DNA of 64,000 nucleotides, taken from assembly GCF_005765165.1 (NCBI RefSeq), contig NZ_VCIW01000025.1, positions 1 through 64,000 on the forward strand, written 5' to 3'. The position numbers were made by a program, and so were the translations under genes. This stretch comes from Paenibacillus antri. Lineage in GTDB: Bacteria; Bacillota; Bacilli; Paenibacillales; YIM-B00363. Each line of letters begins with the position of its first letter. Within the stretch, counting starts at the first letter, position 1. This document shows, piece after piece, positions 52,731 to 60,871 of the stretch. Below the pieces are notes generated by a model. That model had not been told where the DNA came from. It did no database searches and saw only the letters and a list, made by a program, of their open reading frames with translations.

Positions 52731-54614
52731 GTGCCTAGAGGGATCACGAATATGGAACGGTTCGACCTGCTGCCGGTGCTGCGCGACGGCGTGCAGGTGC
52801 GTTACGAAGGCAGCATCGACAAGCAAGGGCGTAACGCGGATTGGGACTGGTGGCTGTACCGGGAACGCGACGAGTGGGTCATCTTCGACGTAGACGGTCC
52901 GGGCTGCATTTACAACTTCGTGCAGCACCGATATCCGGAAAGCCGGGAGCCGACGTTCCGGTTTTATTTCGACGGCGAGGAGGCGCCTCGTTTCGAAATC
53001 AAGCCTTCGGAGTTCGGGAGCAAGGCTCCGTTCGTCGCGCCGCTCGCGGACGCCTATCTCGGACCGGAGGACAACGGCCGAGGGCCGATCCGCGTCGTGC
53101 GCAGCTTCGTGCCGATGCCGTTCGCGAAGTCGTGCAGGGTGACGACGGACCTCCGATTGAAGGGGCCGAACAAGGGAGACGGAGGCTGGGGCCATATCGT
53201 GTACCATGCGTACGACACGGCCGACGAAGTCCGCACGTTCACAGGGACGGAATCGTACGATCGCCTGTTGGACATGTGGCGGAACGTCGGCTCGGACCCG
53301 AAGCCGACGGCGCCGTCCGACGCGCACGCGGTGGAACGGCTCGAGTTGCGCCCCGGCGAGTCGACGACCGTGCTCGAGGAGCGGGGGCCGGGCAGCGTGG
53401 AGGCGATCGTCGCGGAGCTGGCGCACGCCAAGCCGGATGACCTTATGAATGTATGGATTCGGGCGACATGGGACGAACATGCGGATGCGGACGTGGAATG
53501 TCCGATCGGGGTCTTTTTCGCGAACGAGCTTGGGATACACCCCGTCGGGGTGCTGTCGCACGGGCGCCGGCCGGACGGGACGTTCTACCATTATTTCCCG
53601 ATGCCGTATTGGCGAAGCGCGCGTATCGAACTCGTCAATAAGGGCGGCGAGCCCGTAACGTTCGCCCGTTGGGAGACGCGCACGACGACGGCGAGGAATG
53701 CGCTGTACGAAGAAGGACGGACGGGTTACTTCCGTTCGACGCCGTATTACCGCGCGAAGGCGACGCATGGGGCGGACAGCGTCATCGGGCGGATTGCCGG
53801 TCGCGGTCATCTCGTGGCGGGGCATGTGACCGGGGTGACGCGCAAGCCGGGGCTGATCAGCTGCGAAGGCGACGTGCGCGTCCACATCGACGGCATCGCG
53901 ACGCCGCAGGTGGAGAGCGACGGTTCGGAGAGCTGGGTGTGCTACGGTTGGGGGTTCCCGACGCCGCCGGAGATGAATCCGTCGAGCGCGTACGACGGCC
54001 TTCCGGACAATCCGTGGTCCATGGTCCGGTTGTGCAGCGGCGACTGGTATCCGTTCCAATCCGAGCTCGTCTTCGGCATCGAAGCCGGCGAATTCAATAA
54101 CCAGTACATCCGGCATTCGGGGGCGTTGTTTTATTACGGCGTCGACGAGCCGGGTTTGACGCTCACCGACGAACTCGATATCGGCGATCCGGCGTCCGAA
54201 GGTATTCATTCGTATCGAACGTCGGGGAGCCGAGGGTATTATACGTTGGAATCGTATTACGAAGGCGACGACGATCACCGGTCGATCCGCGATACGGGCC
54301 ACGAGATCGAAGGCTGGAGCGAGTTCGTGGCGACCGTTCATCCGGAAAATGCCGGGGTCAGACTCCGCAGAAGATCCGACCAGATGACCGGCCGGCAGAA
54401 GGCGAACGTCTATGTCGACGGCGCGCTCGTGACGGAGCGCAGCTGGTACGCGGCGGATCGTAATCCGTACAAGCGGTGGCTGGAGGACGAGTTCGACGTT
54501 CCGGCCGCTTACACGTCGGGGAAGAGCGAGATTACGATTCGTCTGGAGTACGTGCAGGCCGGCGAGACGCGGGCGTGGAACGAATTTTACTATTGGATTT
54601 ATTCCTTGAAATAA
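52731..54614 (+). CDS. GH172 (DUF2961) family enzyme
   Basis: A 627-residue protein of the DUF2961 family, now GH172, which includes alpha-D-fructofuranosidases acting on difructose dianhydride and alpha-D-arabinofuranosidases. Landmarks are VDGPGCIYNFV (the GPG-I region), FYFDGEEAPRFEIK, VVRSFVPMPFAKSCRVT, and WGHIVYHAYD. The fold is two jelly rolls forming trimers in characterised members. Start is GTG at 52731 after GGGAGGG; ATG at 52749 is an alternative. No signal peptide, so it is cytoplasmic. Single gene with its own promoter, operator and terminator, 4 kb after the fructan operon. A role in cleaving fructose dimers is attractive but unproven; the family also cleaves other furanosides. 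Confidence 0.85.
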   Translation: MPRGITNMERFDLLPVLRDGVQVRYEGSIDKQGRNADWDWWLYRERDEWVIFDVDGPGCIYNFVQHRYPESREPTFRFYFDGEEAPRFEIKPSEFGSKAPFVAPLADAYLGPEDNGRGPIRVVRSFVPMPFAKSCRVTTDLRLKGPNKGDGGWGHIVYHAYDTADEVRTFTGTESYDRLLDMWRNVGSDPKPTAPSDAHAVERLELRPGESTTVLEERGPGSVEAIVAELAHAKPDDLMNVWIRATWDEHADADVECPIGVFFANELGIHPVGVLSHGRRPDGTFYHYFPMPYWRSARIELVNKGGEPVTFARWETRTTTARNALYEEGRTGYFRSTPYYRAKATHGADSVIGRIAGRGHLVAGHVTGVTRKPGLISCEGDVRVHIDGIATPQVESDGSESWVCYGWGFPTPPEMNPSSAYDGLPDNPWSMVRLCSGDWYPFQSELVFGIEAGEFNNQYIRHSGALFYYGVDEPGLTLTDELDIGDPASEGIHSYRTSGSRGYYTLESYYEGDDDHRSIRDTGHEIEGWSEFVATVHPENAGVRLRRRSDQMTGRQKANVYVDGALVTERSWYAADRNPYKRWLEDEFDVPAAYTSGKSEITIRLEYVQAGETRAWNEFYYWIYSLK

Positions 54615-54627
54615 GCCAAGCAGAACA

Positions 54628-54663
54628 ACAGCCATGACGGCTTCGTCATGGCTGTATTTTTTT
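54628..54663 (+). terminator. Strong terminator after the GH172 gene
   Basis: ACAGCCATGACG (54628-54639) and CGTCATGGCTGT (54644-54655) pair perfectly over 12 bp with a GCTT loop, followed by ATTTTTTTT. It overlaps the 3' end of the convergent threonine synthase-like gene. Confidence 0.93.
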
Positions 54664-55842
54664 CCAATCCTCGTACGATCGGACTTCGGGCAACGACCGT
54701 CCGTCCTTCGGCCAATATTTCATCGCGTGCGACGTGTTGAACAACACGACTTCTTCGTCGGGACCGATCCAGCCGCGGTCGAGCAAAACGGCGAGGCCCG
54801 CCCACGTGGCTGCGCCCTCCGGGGAAGACGACACCCCGAGTTTGCCCATGACGGTTTGAGCGGAGCGGATGTCGTCCGCGCTGACCTCGACGGCCGTTCC
54901 GCCCGTCTCCCGCAGGATCCGCACGAGCAATTGCCCGTCCGGCGGGTTCGGCACGCGCATTCCCGTCGGCGTAGAATCGACGGCCGCTTCCGGGCCGCTC
55001 CGCCCGGACATCGCGCGCACGATCGGGGCGCATCCGGTCTCTTGCACGGCGACGATCCGCGGCAGCTTCCCGTCGATCCACCCGAGCTCCCGCAATTGCC
55101 GGAAGGCGCTCCACATTCCGATGATGCCGGAACCGCCCCCGGTCGGATAGACGATGACGTCGGGCAGCTTCCAGCCCAACTGTTCGGCGAGCTCGAGTCC
55201 CATCGTCTTCTTGCCTTCCGCCCGACCCGGCTCTCGAAGCGTGCCGACGTGATGCCAGCCTTGCTCCGCCTTCCCGTCCAGAATAATCTTCCCGGCATCG
55301 TGAATGAAACCGTCCACCAGCGTCGTGCGCGCGCCGTAATGGACGCATTCCTCCGCGATCATCCAAGGACAATCCTTCGGCAGGAACGCGTAAGCTTCCA
55401 TTCCCGCGCGGGCGGCATACGCGGCGAGGGCGGATGCCGCGTTGCCGTTGGAATTGACGGCGACCTTGCGGACGCCGTGTTCGCGGGCGACCGACAGCGC
55501 TACGGACATCCCTCTCGCTTTGAAGCTGCCGGTCGGGTTTTGCTCCTCGCGCTTCACCCACAGCTTCCCGAGCGGCAGCGCCCGCTCCGCCGCGTCCAGA
55601 CGAAGGAGCGGCGTCCAGCCTTCGCCGAGCGACACGATGAACTCCGGGTTCGATACCGGCAACAACTCCGCGTACCTCCACATCGAAGCGGGCCGCGCAC
55701 GCAAGGCGGCCTTCGTCATGTCGCGGGCCGCTCGTTCCAGATCGTATTCCACTAGCAGCGTTCCGCCGCATGCGCATTTCGTCTCCCGCAGCCCGAACGG
55801 GGTTTGCGCCGAGCAGACGCAACATCGAAACCAGAAATCCAT
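54646..55842 (-). CDS. Threonine synthase-like PLP enzyme
   Basis: A 398-residue type II PLP enzyme, likely converting O-phosphohomoserine to threonine. The N-terminal zinc-ribbon-like segment has two Cys pairs (CCVCSAQ and KCACGG). The PLP lysine lies in NPTGSFKARG, the substrate loop in NSNGNAASALAAYAARAG, and the phosphate-binding Gly-rich loop in PTGGGSGIIGMW. Length and N-terminal ribbon match archaeal/bacterial class ThrC-like proteins rather than the longer form. GGGAGGATG precedes the ATG. It stands alone, without hom or thrB next to it, so another type II PLP reaction is possible. A large open frame (54599-55825) overlaps it in another frame and is a shadow. Confidence 0.85.
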   Translation of the reverse strand: MDFWFRCCVCSAQTPFGLRETKCACGGTLLVEYDLERAARDMTKAALRARPASMWRYAELLPVSNPEFIVSLGEGWTPLLRLDAAERALPLGKLWVKREEQNPTGSFKARGMSVALSVAREHGVRKVAVNSNGNAASALAAYAARAGMEAYAFLPKDCPWMIAEECVHYGARTTLVDGFIHDAGKIILDGKAEQGWHHVGTLREPGRAEGKKTMGLELAEQLGWKLPDVIVYPTGGGSGIIGMWSAFRQLRELGWIDGKLPRIVAVQETGCAPIVRAMSGRSGPEAAVDSTPTGMRVPNPPDGQLLVRILRETGGTAVEVSADDIRSAQTVMGKLGVSSSPEGAATWAGLAVLLDRGWIGPDEEVVLFNTSHAMKYWPKDGRSLPEVRSYEDWKKIQP

Positions 55843-56020
55843 GTCATCCTCCCATTCTTCTTCCCGTCGTACGGTAGATTATGAGAATCCGCGGCGATGG
55901 GGCAGGGTGTCTGACGATACGGGGAAACAATTTGCCGTTCCGCCCAAGTCCGTCCCGGCGCCGAATCATAGGTTGAGGTATGTGGGTAAGCGACGAACGC
56001 GCGTCGGAAGGGAGCTAGCG

Positions 56021-56431
56021 ATGTTACGGTTAATGTGTAAGGGGAAAATTCATCGGGCGACAGTGACGGAGGCGAACCTCGATTACGTCGGCAGCATTAC
56101 GATCGATGCCGCATTAATGAAAGCGGCGAAAATTACGCCGTACGAAATGGTTCAAGTGACGAGCCTGCGCAACGCGACCCGCTGGAAGACGTACGCGCTT
56201 CCGGGAGGAGAACGGACGGGGAAAATTTGTTTGAACGGACCGCCCGCCCATCTGTTTCAACCCGGCGATATGGTCATTATTTTAAGCTTGGGATTGTTCG
56301 ACGAGAAAGAGGTAGAGCGGCTCGTGCCGCGGGTCGTCTTCGTGGATCGGAACAATCGCATCACCGCATGCGTCGAGCACCCGTTGTACGACGAATCGGG
56401 GGAAGTGAATTGGGATGCGTTACAGCCGTAG
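56021..56431 (+). CDS. panD: Aspartate 1-decarboxylase
   Basis: Makes beta-alanine from aspartate for pantothenate synthesis. 136 residues, slightly longer than the usual 126-130. The self-processing site G24-S25 in YVGSITID is at the same position as in the E. coli enzyme, and the active-site Lys (KGKIHR), Arg and Tyr (TRWKTYAL) are present. The loop that reads NGAAAH in the E. coli enzyme is NGPPAH here. The open frame from 55442 includes upstream non-coding sequence; ATG at 56021 follows GGAAGGGAG. panB and panC are not in the window. Its last 17 bases overlap the start of the spore-coat ATP-grasp gene, so the two are co-translated. Confidence 0.9.
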   Translation: MLRLMCKGKIHRATVTEANLDYVGSITIDAALMKAAKITPYEMVQVTSLRNATRWKTYALPGGERTGKICLNGPPAHLFQPGDMVIILSLGLFDEKEVERLVPRVVFVDRNNRITACVEHPLYDESGEVNWDALQP

Positions 56432-57170
56432 CAAATACTGGAAGCATAGGGCGATGATGAAGTCCGCTGCGCTTGCGCCGAGTTTGCCGGAGACGCGCAG
56501 GCTCGGACGCGAGGCGTTCCGTTCCATGCTGGATCGGCACCGCCATGTCATCGTGAAGCCGGTCGGCGCCTGGGGCGGGGATGGGGTCGTATCCGTCTCG
56601 GCCGAAGGAGACAGAGGGTATGAGGTTCGCAGCGGCAAATCTCGGAAGACGTTCGACGGGACGGATTCCGCCTATGCATATCTACGAAAACTGTCCAAGG
56701 GGAGAAGCCACATCGTGCAGCAGAGAATCCCGCTGGCGACCGTGAACGGCAAGCCGTTCGATCTTCGCGTAATGGTCCAGCGGAAGAAAGGCTCGCCGTG
56801 GGTCGTAACCGGCAAGCTGGCGAAGGTCGCGGGCGCCGGCTTCCTCATCACGAACGTCCGGCGCAGCGGCGGGAAGGTGATTTCGTATCCCGACGCGTTT
56901 CGGCGCTCCAATATTCGCGGCGCGTCCATGACCGAGACGGAGCGGCGCATCGACGCCTTGGCGGTGGCCGCCGCGGAACAACTGGAACGATATTACCCGG
57001 TTCGCATTTGCGGACTGGACGTCGGCTTGGACGATAAGGGCGGGGTGTGGATTATCGAAGCGAATTTCACCCCGTATAACGGCCTGTTCCTGAAGCTCAA
57101 AGATCGATCCATGTACCGGCGAATTATGGCCTACGCGAAGCAGGACAACCGGAAGGGAACGAAGAAGTAA
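56415..57170 (+). CDS. YheC/YheD-family ATP-grasp protein (spore coat-associated)
   Basis: A 251-residue ATP-grasp protein similar to the endospore coat-associated YheC/YheD family. The ATP-grasp pattern is visible: VIVKPVGAWGGDGV (nucleotide-binding loop and Lys), HIVQQRIPL, PFDLRVMVQRKKG, and GLDVGLDDKGGVWIIEANFTP with the metal-binding Glu and Asn. It is shorter than YheC/YheD, with only the ATP-grasp core. The start codon lies inside panD; GGGGGAAGTG-like sequence is upstream. It supports an endospore-forming host. Its ligated substrate is unknown. Why it is coupled to panD is unclear. Confidence 0.85.
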   Translation: MRYSRSKYWKHRAMMKSAALAPSLPETRRLGREAFRSMLDRHRHVIVKPVGAWGGDGVVSVSAEGDRGYEVRSGKSRKTFDGTDSAYAYLRKLSKGRSHIVQQRIPLATVNGKPFDLRVMVQRKKGSPWVVTGKLAKVAGAGFLITNVRRSGGKVISYPDAFRRSNIRGASMTETERRIDALAVAAAEQLERYYPVRICGLDVGLDDKGGVWIIEANFTPYNGLFLKLKDRSMYRRIMAYAKQDNRKGTKK

Positions 57171-57242
57171 TATATTGGGAAACCGCCGCGCCGTTGTCCG
57201 GACGGCGCTTCCCGTATACATAGAATATTTAGCAAGGAGACG

Positions 57243-58319
57243 ATGAACGCAATGCATATTCGCATGCTGCGGGGGAGGGAGCTTTCGGACGCGGCTGCCC
57301 TCTCCGACCGGATCTTCCGGGAACCGGGCCAATCCTCGATGGCCGACGCCTTCCCTTATATTTTCTCGAACGCGATCCGGAGCGTATCGTACGGTGCGTT
57401 CGACGGGGACAAGCTCGTCTCCTTTTTCGGTCTCGTCCCGTGGGTCGTTCGCGTCGGCGAAGCGCGGGTTCAGGCGTTCTCGATCGGCTCCGTCTGCACC
57501 GATCCGGCGTCTCGGGGACAAGGCCTCGCCTCTCGCATCTTAGACGAAGTCATCGCGTTCGCGGATCGATCGGGCGCGTCGCTCCTCTTCGTGTCGGGCT
57601 CTCGTTCCTTGTACACGCGGGCGCATTGCTGCCCGTTCGGACGCGTTCGGCGCTATACGATATCGTCGGATGCGGCGTCGCGGTTGGCGACGTCGGGCGC
57701 GGGCGGCGCATCCGTTATCGTACGCGAAGCCGAGCCGTCCGACCTGTTCGCCATGCATGCCGTGGCCGCGGCGATGCCCGTCCGCTTCGAAACCGACGTT
57801 AACGGCTTGGGGGCGCTAATGCAGGCGGAAGCGGTCGCCAGTACCATGAAGGCGAAGCAGAGCGTATTCGTCGCCGAAGCGGCGGGCGAAGTACAAGCCT
57901 TCGCCGTCGTCGCATTCCGCGCGGAGCGTGCCTCAGTGGTGGAATGGGCCGGCCCGGCGGAGACGGCGGCGCCCTTGCTCGCCGCTTGCGCGGCGATGCC
58001 GGAGATTAGCGCGCTTGAGGTTCCGGTGCCGATGCACGAAACCGCCCTGCGCGAGAGGTTGGACGCGTCCGGAGCGACCGCGCTCGACGAAAACAATCAG
58101 GGAACCGTTCGGATTCTGAACGCGGCGCGGTTGTTGCGGCAGCTGAATCCGTGGCTTGAGGGGAAGACGCTGGAGGCGGAGGCGCTGTCCCCCGAGCAGC
58201 TCGTCGCCGCTTGCTTCGGACGCGTCGACATGGACGCTCTAGAATCGACGGCGCACGCGGCGCGGTCGTCGCGGGAGCCGATTCCGCTACCATATACGGG
58301 AGGGATCTATTTTATATGA
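57243..58319 (+). CDS. GNAT-family N-acetyltransferase
   Basis: A 358-residue acetyltransferase. The acetyl-CoA loop is SVCTDPASRGQGLASRILDE (residues about 80-100), within a standard GNAT core (RELSDAAALSDRIFREPG; FGLVPWVVRVGEARVQAFS). The C-terminal 200 residues form a second GNAT-like or sterol carrier-like region (AFAVVAFRAERASVVEWAG). AAGGAG lies 3 bases before ATG 57243 and about 12 before ATG 57252, so the exact start is uncertain. The stop overlaps the next gene start (ATGA). Substrate unknown; together with the dehydrogenase it may modify a small metabolite or sugar. Confidence 0.85.
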   Translation: MNAMHIRMLRGRELSDAAALSDRIFREPGQSSMADAFPYIFSNAIRSVSYGAFDGDKLVSFFGLVPWVVRVGEARVQAFSIGSVCTDPASRGQGLASRILDEVIAFADRSGASLLFVSGSRSLYTRAHCCPFGRVRRYTISSDAASRLATSGAGGASVIVREAEPSDLFAMHAVAAAMPVRFETDVNGLGALMQAEAVASTMKAKQSVFVAEAAGEVQAFAVVAFRAERASVVEWAGPAETAAPLLAACAAMPEISALEVPVPMHETALRERLDASGATALDENNQGTVRILNAARLLRQLNPWLEGKTLEAEALSPEQLVAACFGRVDMDALESTAHAARSSREPIPLPYTGGIYFI

Positions 58320-59212
58320 AACTTGGCATGATCGGATTGGATACGTCGCATTGTACGGCGTTCACGGAGCTGCTTCACGACGAGAATCACCCGCATCACG
58401 TACCCGGCGCCACGGTCGCCGTCGCGTTCCCGGGCGGCTCGCCGGACATCGAATTAAGCCGAACGCGCGTCGGCGGATTTACCGAACGTCTCGCGAACGA
58501 ATTCGGCGTAACGATCGTCGACTCCCCGGCGCGCGTCGCCGAAGAAGCCGACGCGATTCTGATCGAGGCGATGGACGGTCGCGTCCATCTCCCGCTCTTC
58601 CGCGAGATCGCGCGCTACGGCAAGCCGGTATTCATCGATAAGCCGCTTGCCGTTCGCTCGGAAGACGCCCTGGCGATCCGCGAACTGGCGGCTGCGCATG
58701 GCGTGCCGCTCATGAGCGGCTCCTCGCTGCGGTATTCCGGAGCGGTCGCGGAAGCGCTGGAAGGCGTCGGCGGGCGGGATCGGGTCATCGGCGCGGACTG
58801 CTTCGGGCCGATGGCGATCGAGCCTTCCCAGCCGGGGTGGTTTTGGTACGGCATCCACACGGTCGAGATGCTATACGCCGCGATGGGTCCCGGCTGCGTG
58901 CGAGTAACGGCGTCCGTCAGCGCCGAGCATGACGTCGCCGTCGGGGAGTGGCGCGACGGACGCATCGGCATCGCCCGCGGCAACCGAAGCGGCAATCATG
59001 GCTTTGGCGCGGCGATCCATGGGAAAGAAGGGACCCGGTTCGCCGACGTCAGCGCATACGCCAAGCCGTTCTACGCCAGTCTCGTCGAACGTATCGTCGA
59101 TTTCTGCCGGACCGGGGAGGCCGCCGTTCCGATCGACGAGACGATAGAAATCATTCGGTTCATGGAAGCGGCGAACGAAAGCAGGGAAACCGGGAAGCCG
59201 GTACTGTTGTAG
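58316..59212 (+). CDS. Gfo/Idh/MocA-family oxidoreductase
   Basis: A 298-residue NAD(P)-dependent dehydrogenase. The Rossmann start is KLGMIGLDTSHCTAF, unusual for the family because GxGxxG is reduced to GLDTSH. The EKP-like motif is FIDKPLAVRSEDA and the C-terminal domain contains GWFWYGIHTVEMLYA with the catalytic-region His. The ATG at 58316 overlaps the GNAT stop (ATGA), so both are co-translated; the longer frame from 58211 lies within the GNAT gene. Substrate is probably a sugar or polyol. The altered cofactor loop suggests a divergent member. A terminator follows. Confidence 0.85.
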   Translation: MKLGMIGLDTSHCTAFTELLHDENHPHHVPGATVAVAFPGGSPDIELSRTRVGGFTERLANEFGVTIVDSPARVAEEADAILIEAMDGRVHLPLFREIARYGKPVFIDKPLAVRSEDALAIRELAAAHGVPLMSGSSLRYSGAVAEALEGVGGRDRVIGADCFGPMAIEPSQPGWFWYGIHTVEMLYAAMGPGCVRVTASVSAEHDVAVGEWRDGRIGIARGNRSGNHGFGAAIHGKEGTRFADVSAYAKPFYASLVERIVDFCRTGEAAVPIDETIEIIRFMEAANESRETGKPVLL

Positions 59213-59222
59213 AGGTTCATTC

Positions 59223-59256
59223 AGGAGCGTCCGGGAGCTGCCGTCCCGACGCTCCT
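59223..59256 (+). terminator. Terminator after the Gfo/Idh gene
   Basis: AGGAGCGTC (59223-59231) pairs with GACGCTCCT (59248-59256), extended inward by GGGA/TCCC, and is followed by CTTTCGTT. It ends the GNAT-oxidoreductase unit 11 bases after the stop. Confidence 0.85.
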
Positions 59257-59300
59257 CTTTCGTTACCGGGGGAGGCGGGAGTAGGTCTTCCAACGTCTTT

Positions 59301-60116
59301 CTAACCTGATATCTTCTGCTCAGGGCAAATAGTAAGTCCGTACCAGCTGTCGCGTAACGATGCGCCGCTCGCGCCGGCGTTCCAACGGAAGCAGAACTCA
59401 TTGAGGTAGCTCTGAAGGTACTTCGTGCCGACGCCGTTGAACAGCCGGTTCATCCAACCGCGGGCCTCTAGCAGGCAATCCCGCAGCGGGCTATGGTGCA
59501 TCCGATCGGAATTGAGCCAATGCTTGTCCGCGCTCGGATCGACGTGTTCCTCGAGGATGCGTTCTTTCCCGTACGCGGTCGGTTCCTTGAACCCTCGAAC
59601 GAGCCGGTCGCGAGGCACGTACCCGAGCTTCAACGCGGTCGGCTTGCCATCCCTCCCGACGGAAGCGGAGATGGAGACGACGCGTTCGCAGCGGTAATGC
59701 CGGTGGGGCAGGAAGATGAAAATATAATTAGGCGCCAAAAAATGAAGCCCGGTATGTACGGTCCCTTGCAGCTTGAAGGCGTCTTCGACTTCTCCGATCG
59801 CTTGCCGGAATTTGCGCAGCATGAGCCACGCCGTCTTATGCTTCACACCGATGAGGTCGGCGAGCTGCTTCGCGTTCACCCCGTTCGTAGAAGCGAGCAA
59901 CTCGATGGCGGCGGCCCACTTGGCGAGCGGCGTACGCGTCTTGGCCATGACGGTGCCGGCGGTTACGGACGTCTGATGGCCGCACAGGCGGCATTCATAG
60001 AGCGGGAGCTGCCGCGTCGAGATCGTATAATACGCTCCGTGTCCGCAGCTCGGGCAAACAAACCCGTTCGGCCACCGCCGCCGGAAGAACAATGCCACCA
60101 GTTCCGCCTGCTCCAT
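59301..60116 (-). CDS. IS1595 (ISXO2-like) transposase homolog, probably catalytically altered
   Basis: A 271-residue protein. The N-terminal zinc ribbon (FVCPSCGHG, YECRLCGHQT), the helical DNA-binding part (NGVNAKQLADLIGVKHKTAW) and the C-terminal YLQSYLNEFCFRWN follow ISXO2-like transposases. In such transposases the first catalytic block reads like V-E-L/V-D-E; here the matching place reads GTVHTGLHFL, with no Asp or Glu, so DDE chemistry is doubtful. I see no terminal inverted repeats or target duplication. AAGGAGG precedes the ATG. The promoter carries a LexA-type box. It could be a decayed insertion element or a host-adopted DNA-binding protein. Confidence 0.8.
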   Translation of the reverse strand: MEQAELVALFFRRRWPNGFVCPSCGHGAYYTISTRQLPLYECRLCGHQTSVTAGTVMAKTRTPLAKWAAAIELLASTNGVNAKQLADLIGVKHKTAWLMLRKFRQAIGEVEDAFKLQGTVHTGLHFLAPNYIFIFLPHRHYRCERVVSISASVGRDGKPTALKLGYVPRDRLVRGFKEPTAYGKERILEEHVDPSADKHWLNSDRMHHSPLRDCLLEARGWMNRLFNGVGTKYLQSYLNEFCFRWNAGASGASLRDSWYGLTICPEQKISG

Positions 60117-60136
60117 GAACGCCGCCTCCTTTTCCT

Positions 60137-60166
60137 TATTATACCGAACATTTGTTCTAATATCAA
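60137..60166 (-). promoter_or_regulatory. Promoter with LexA/DinR-type SOS box
   Basis: On the minus strand TTGATA (60166-60161), a spacer of exactly 17 bases, and TATAAT (60143-60138) form a near-perfect sigma-A promoter for the transposase-like gene. The spacer contains AGAACAAATGTTCG (60158-60145), which has the perfect GAAC-N4-GTTC core of Gram-positive LexA boxes. A repressor bound there would block RNA polymerase. Confidence 0.78.
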
Positions 60167-60190
60167 TGATAAATTTCCAACATATACATC

Positions 60191-60322
60191 CTGATTAAAG
60201 GAAATCACCTTAGAAAGTGCTGAAGAGGAGAGAGTGCCGCTCGGGCCGCCTGAATAAGAGAAATCACCTTGGAAAGGTGCAGGAAAAGTGTCCCTCGAAA
60301 AGGAAATCCCCCTCCACGAAGA
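60191..60322. repeat. Degenerate ~59-bp direct repeats
   Basis: CTGATTAAAGGAAATCACCT (60191-60210) and CTGAATAAGAGAAATCACCT (60250-60269), each continuing with T-(A/G)-GAAAG-(G)TGC, are similar 30-base blocks 59 bases apart; a weaker third block begins near 60294. The second copy contains CACCTT-GGA-AAGGTG, a small inverted repeat. No gene is supported in 60117-60347 beyond this, the promoter and the terminator. Confidence 0.55.
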
Positions 60323-60328
60323 GGGGGA
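60307..60328 (-). terminator. Terminator after the ferritin-like gene
   Basis: TCCCCCTC (60307-60314) pairs perfectly with GAGGGGGA (60321-60328) with a 6-base loop; reading on the minus strand, TTTCCTTTTCG follows. It lies 20 bases beyond the stop of the minus-strand gene. Confidence 0.8.
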
Positions 60329-60347
60329 CGCGGGTTGAAGCGGGCGG

Positions 60348-60803
60348 TTATCGCGACGGGGCGGGTTGCCGTTTTCCAAGGCGTTCTTGGATTTGCTCTA
60401 CATGGCGGTGGTCTTCGTCCAAGATTTCGTCGATCAGCTTCGCGCTCTCCGCGTCGAGTTCGCCTTCCACGATGTCGTGCGAGACGTGAATGCCGTATTT
60501 ATGCTCGCCTTGATAGGCCTGCGACAAAATCTCCTCGGTCGTCCGGGGCTCCCGCCGCAGCTGCGACATCCATTCCTCGACTCGGCCCGCGATGCTGATG
60601 TCGTTCGCGGCTTGCCCGCCTAAATCCTGGATCCGCTTCGCTACTCTCGCCGCTTGGTCTTTCGTAGAAGCTTGCAGATGCTGCAGGAAATCTTTCAACG
60701 CTTCGTCGCCCGCTTGATGAATCAGGTGCTCGTACTGTCGAATTCCCATATAACGACCTTGCAGAAATTCATTCAGATGTTTGATCGTCTTCGTTTTGTC
60801 CAT
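60348..60803 (-). CDS. Ferritin-like four-helix bundle protein (DUF2383-like)
   Basis: A 151-residue, mostly helical protein, the size of ferritin-like or DUF2383 proteins. Glu/His pairs typical of di-iron sites recur: GRYMGIRQYEHLI near residue 20, GEHKYGIHVSHD near 110, and DEILDEDHRHVEQI near 130. The function is probably stress- or metal-related, but no partner gene makes it certain. The ATG at 60803 follows GAGGGGCG; the frame to 60833 adds ten residues without a better site. A terminator lies just downstream. It is on the same strand as the sigma factor gene, about 70 bases downstream of that gene's stop. Confidence 0.75.
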   Translation of the reverse strand: MDKTKTIKHLNEFLQGRYMGIRQYEHLIHQAGDEALKDFLQHLQASTKDQAARVAKRIQDLGGQAANDISIAGRVEEWMSQLRREPRTTEEILSQAYQGEHKYGIHVSHDIVEGELDAESAKLIDEILDEDHRHVEQIQERLGKRQPAPSR

Positions 60804-60871
60804 GTTCGCGCGCCCCTCAGTCGTAGTTACCATATTTTAACCCGAAGCGCGCAATCTACTCTGGACGAGCT

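Noticed and set aside
54599-55825. 408-codon minus-strand frame
   Set aside because: It is a shadow of the threonine synthase-like gene, low in family motifs and rich in Arg/Ala/Gly as expected for an off-frame in high-GC DNA.
59301-60116. Complete mobile insertion sequence
   Set aside because: No terminal inverted repeats or target duplication could be found around the gene, and the DDE block looks altered.
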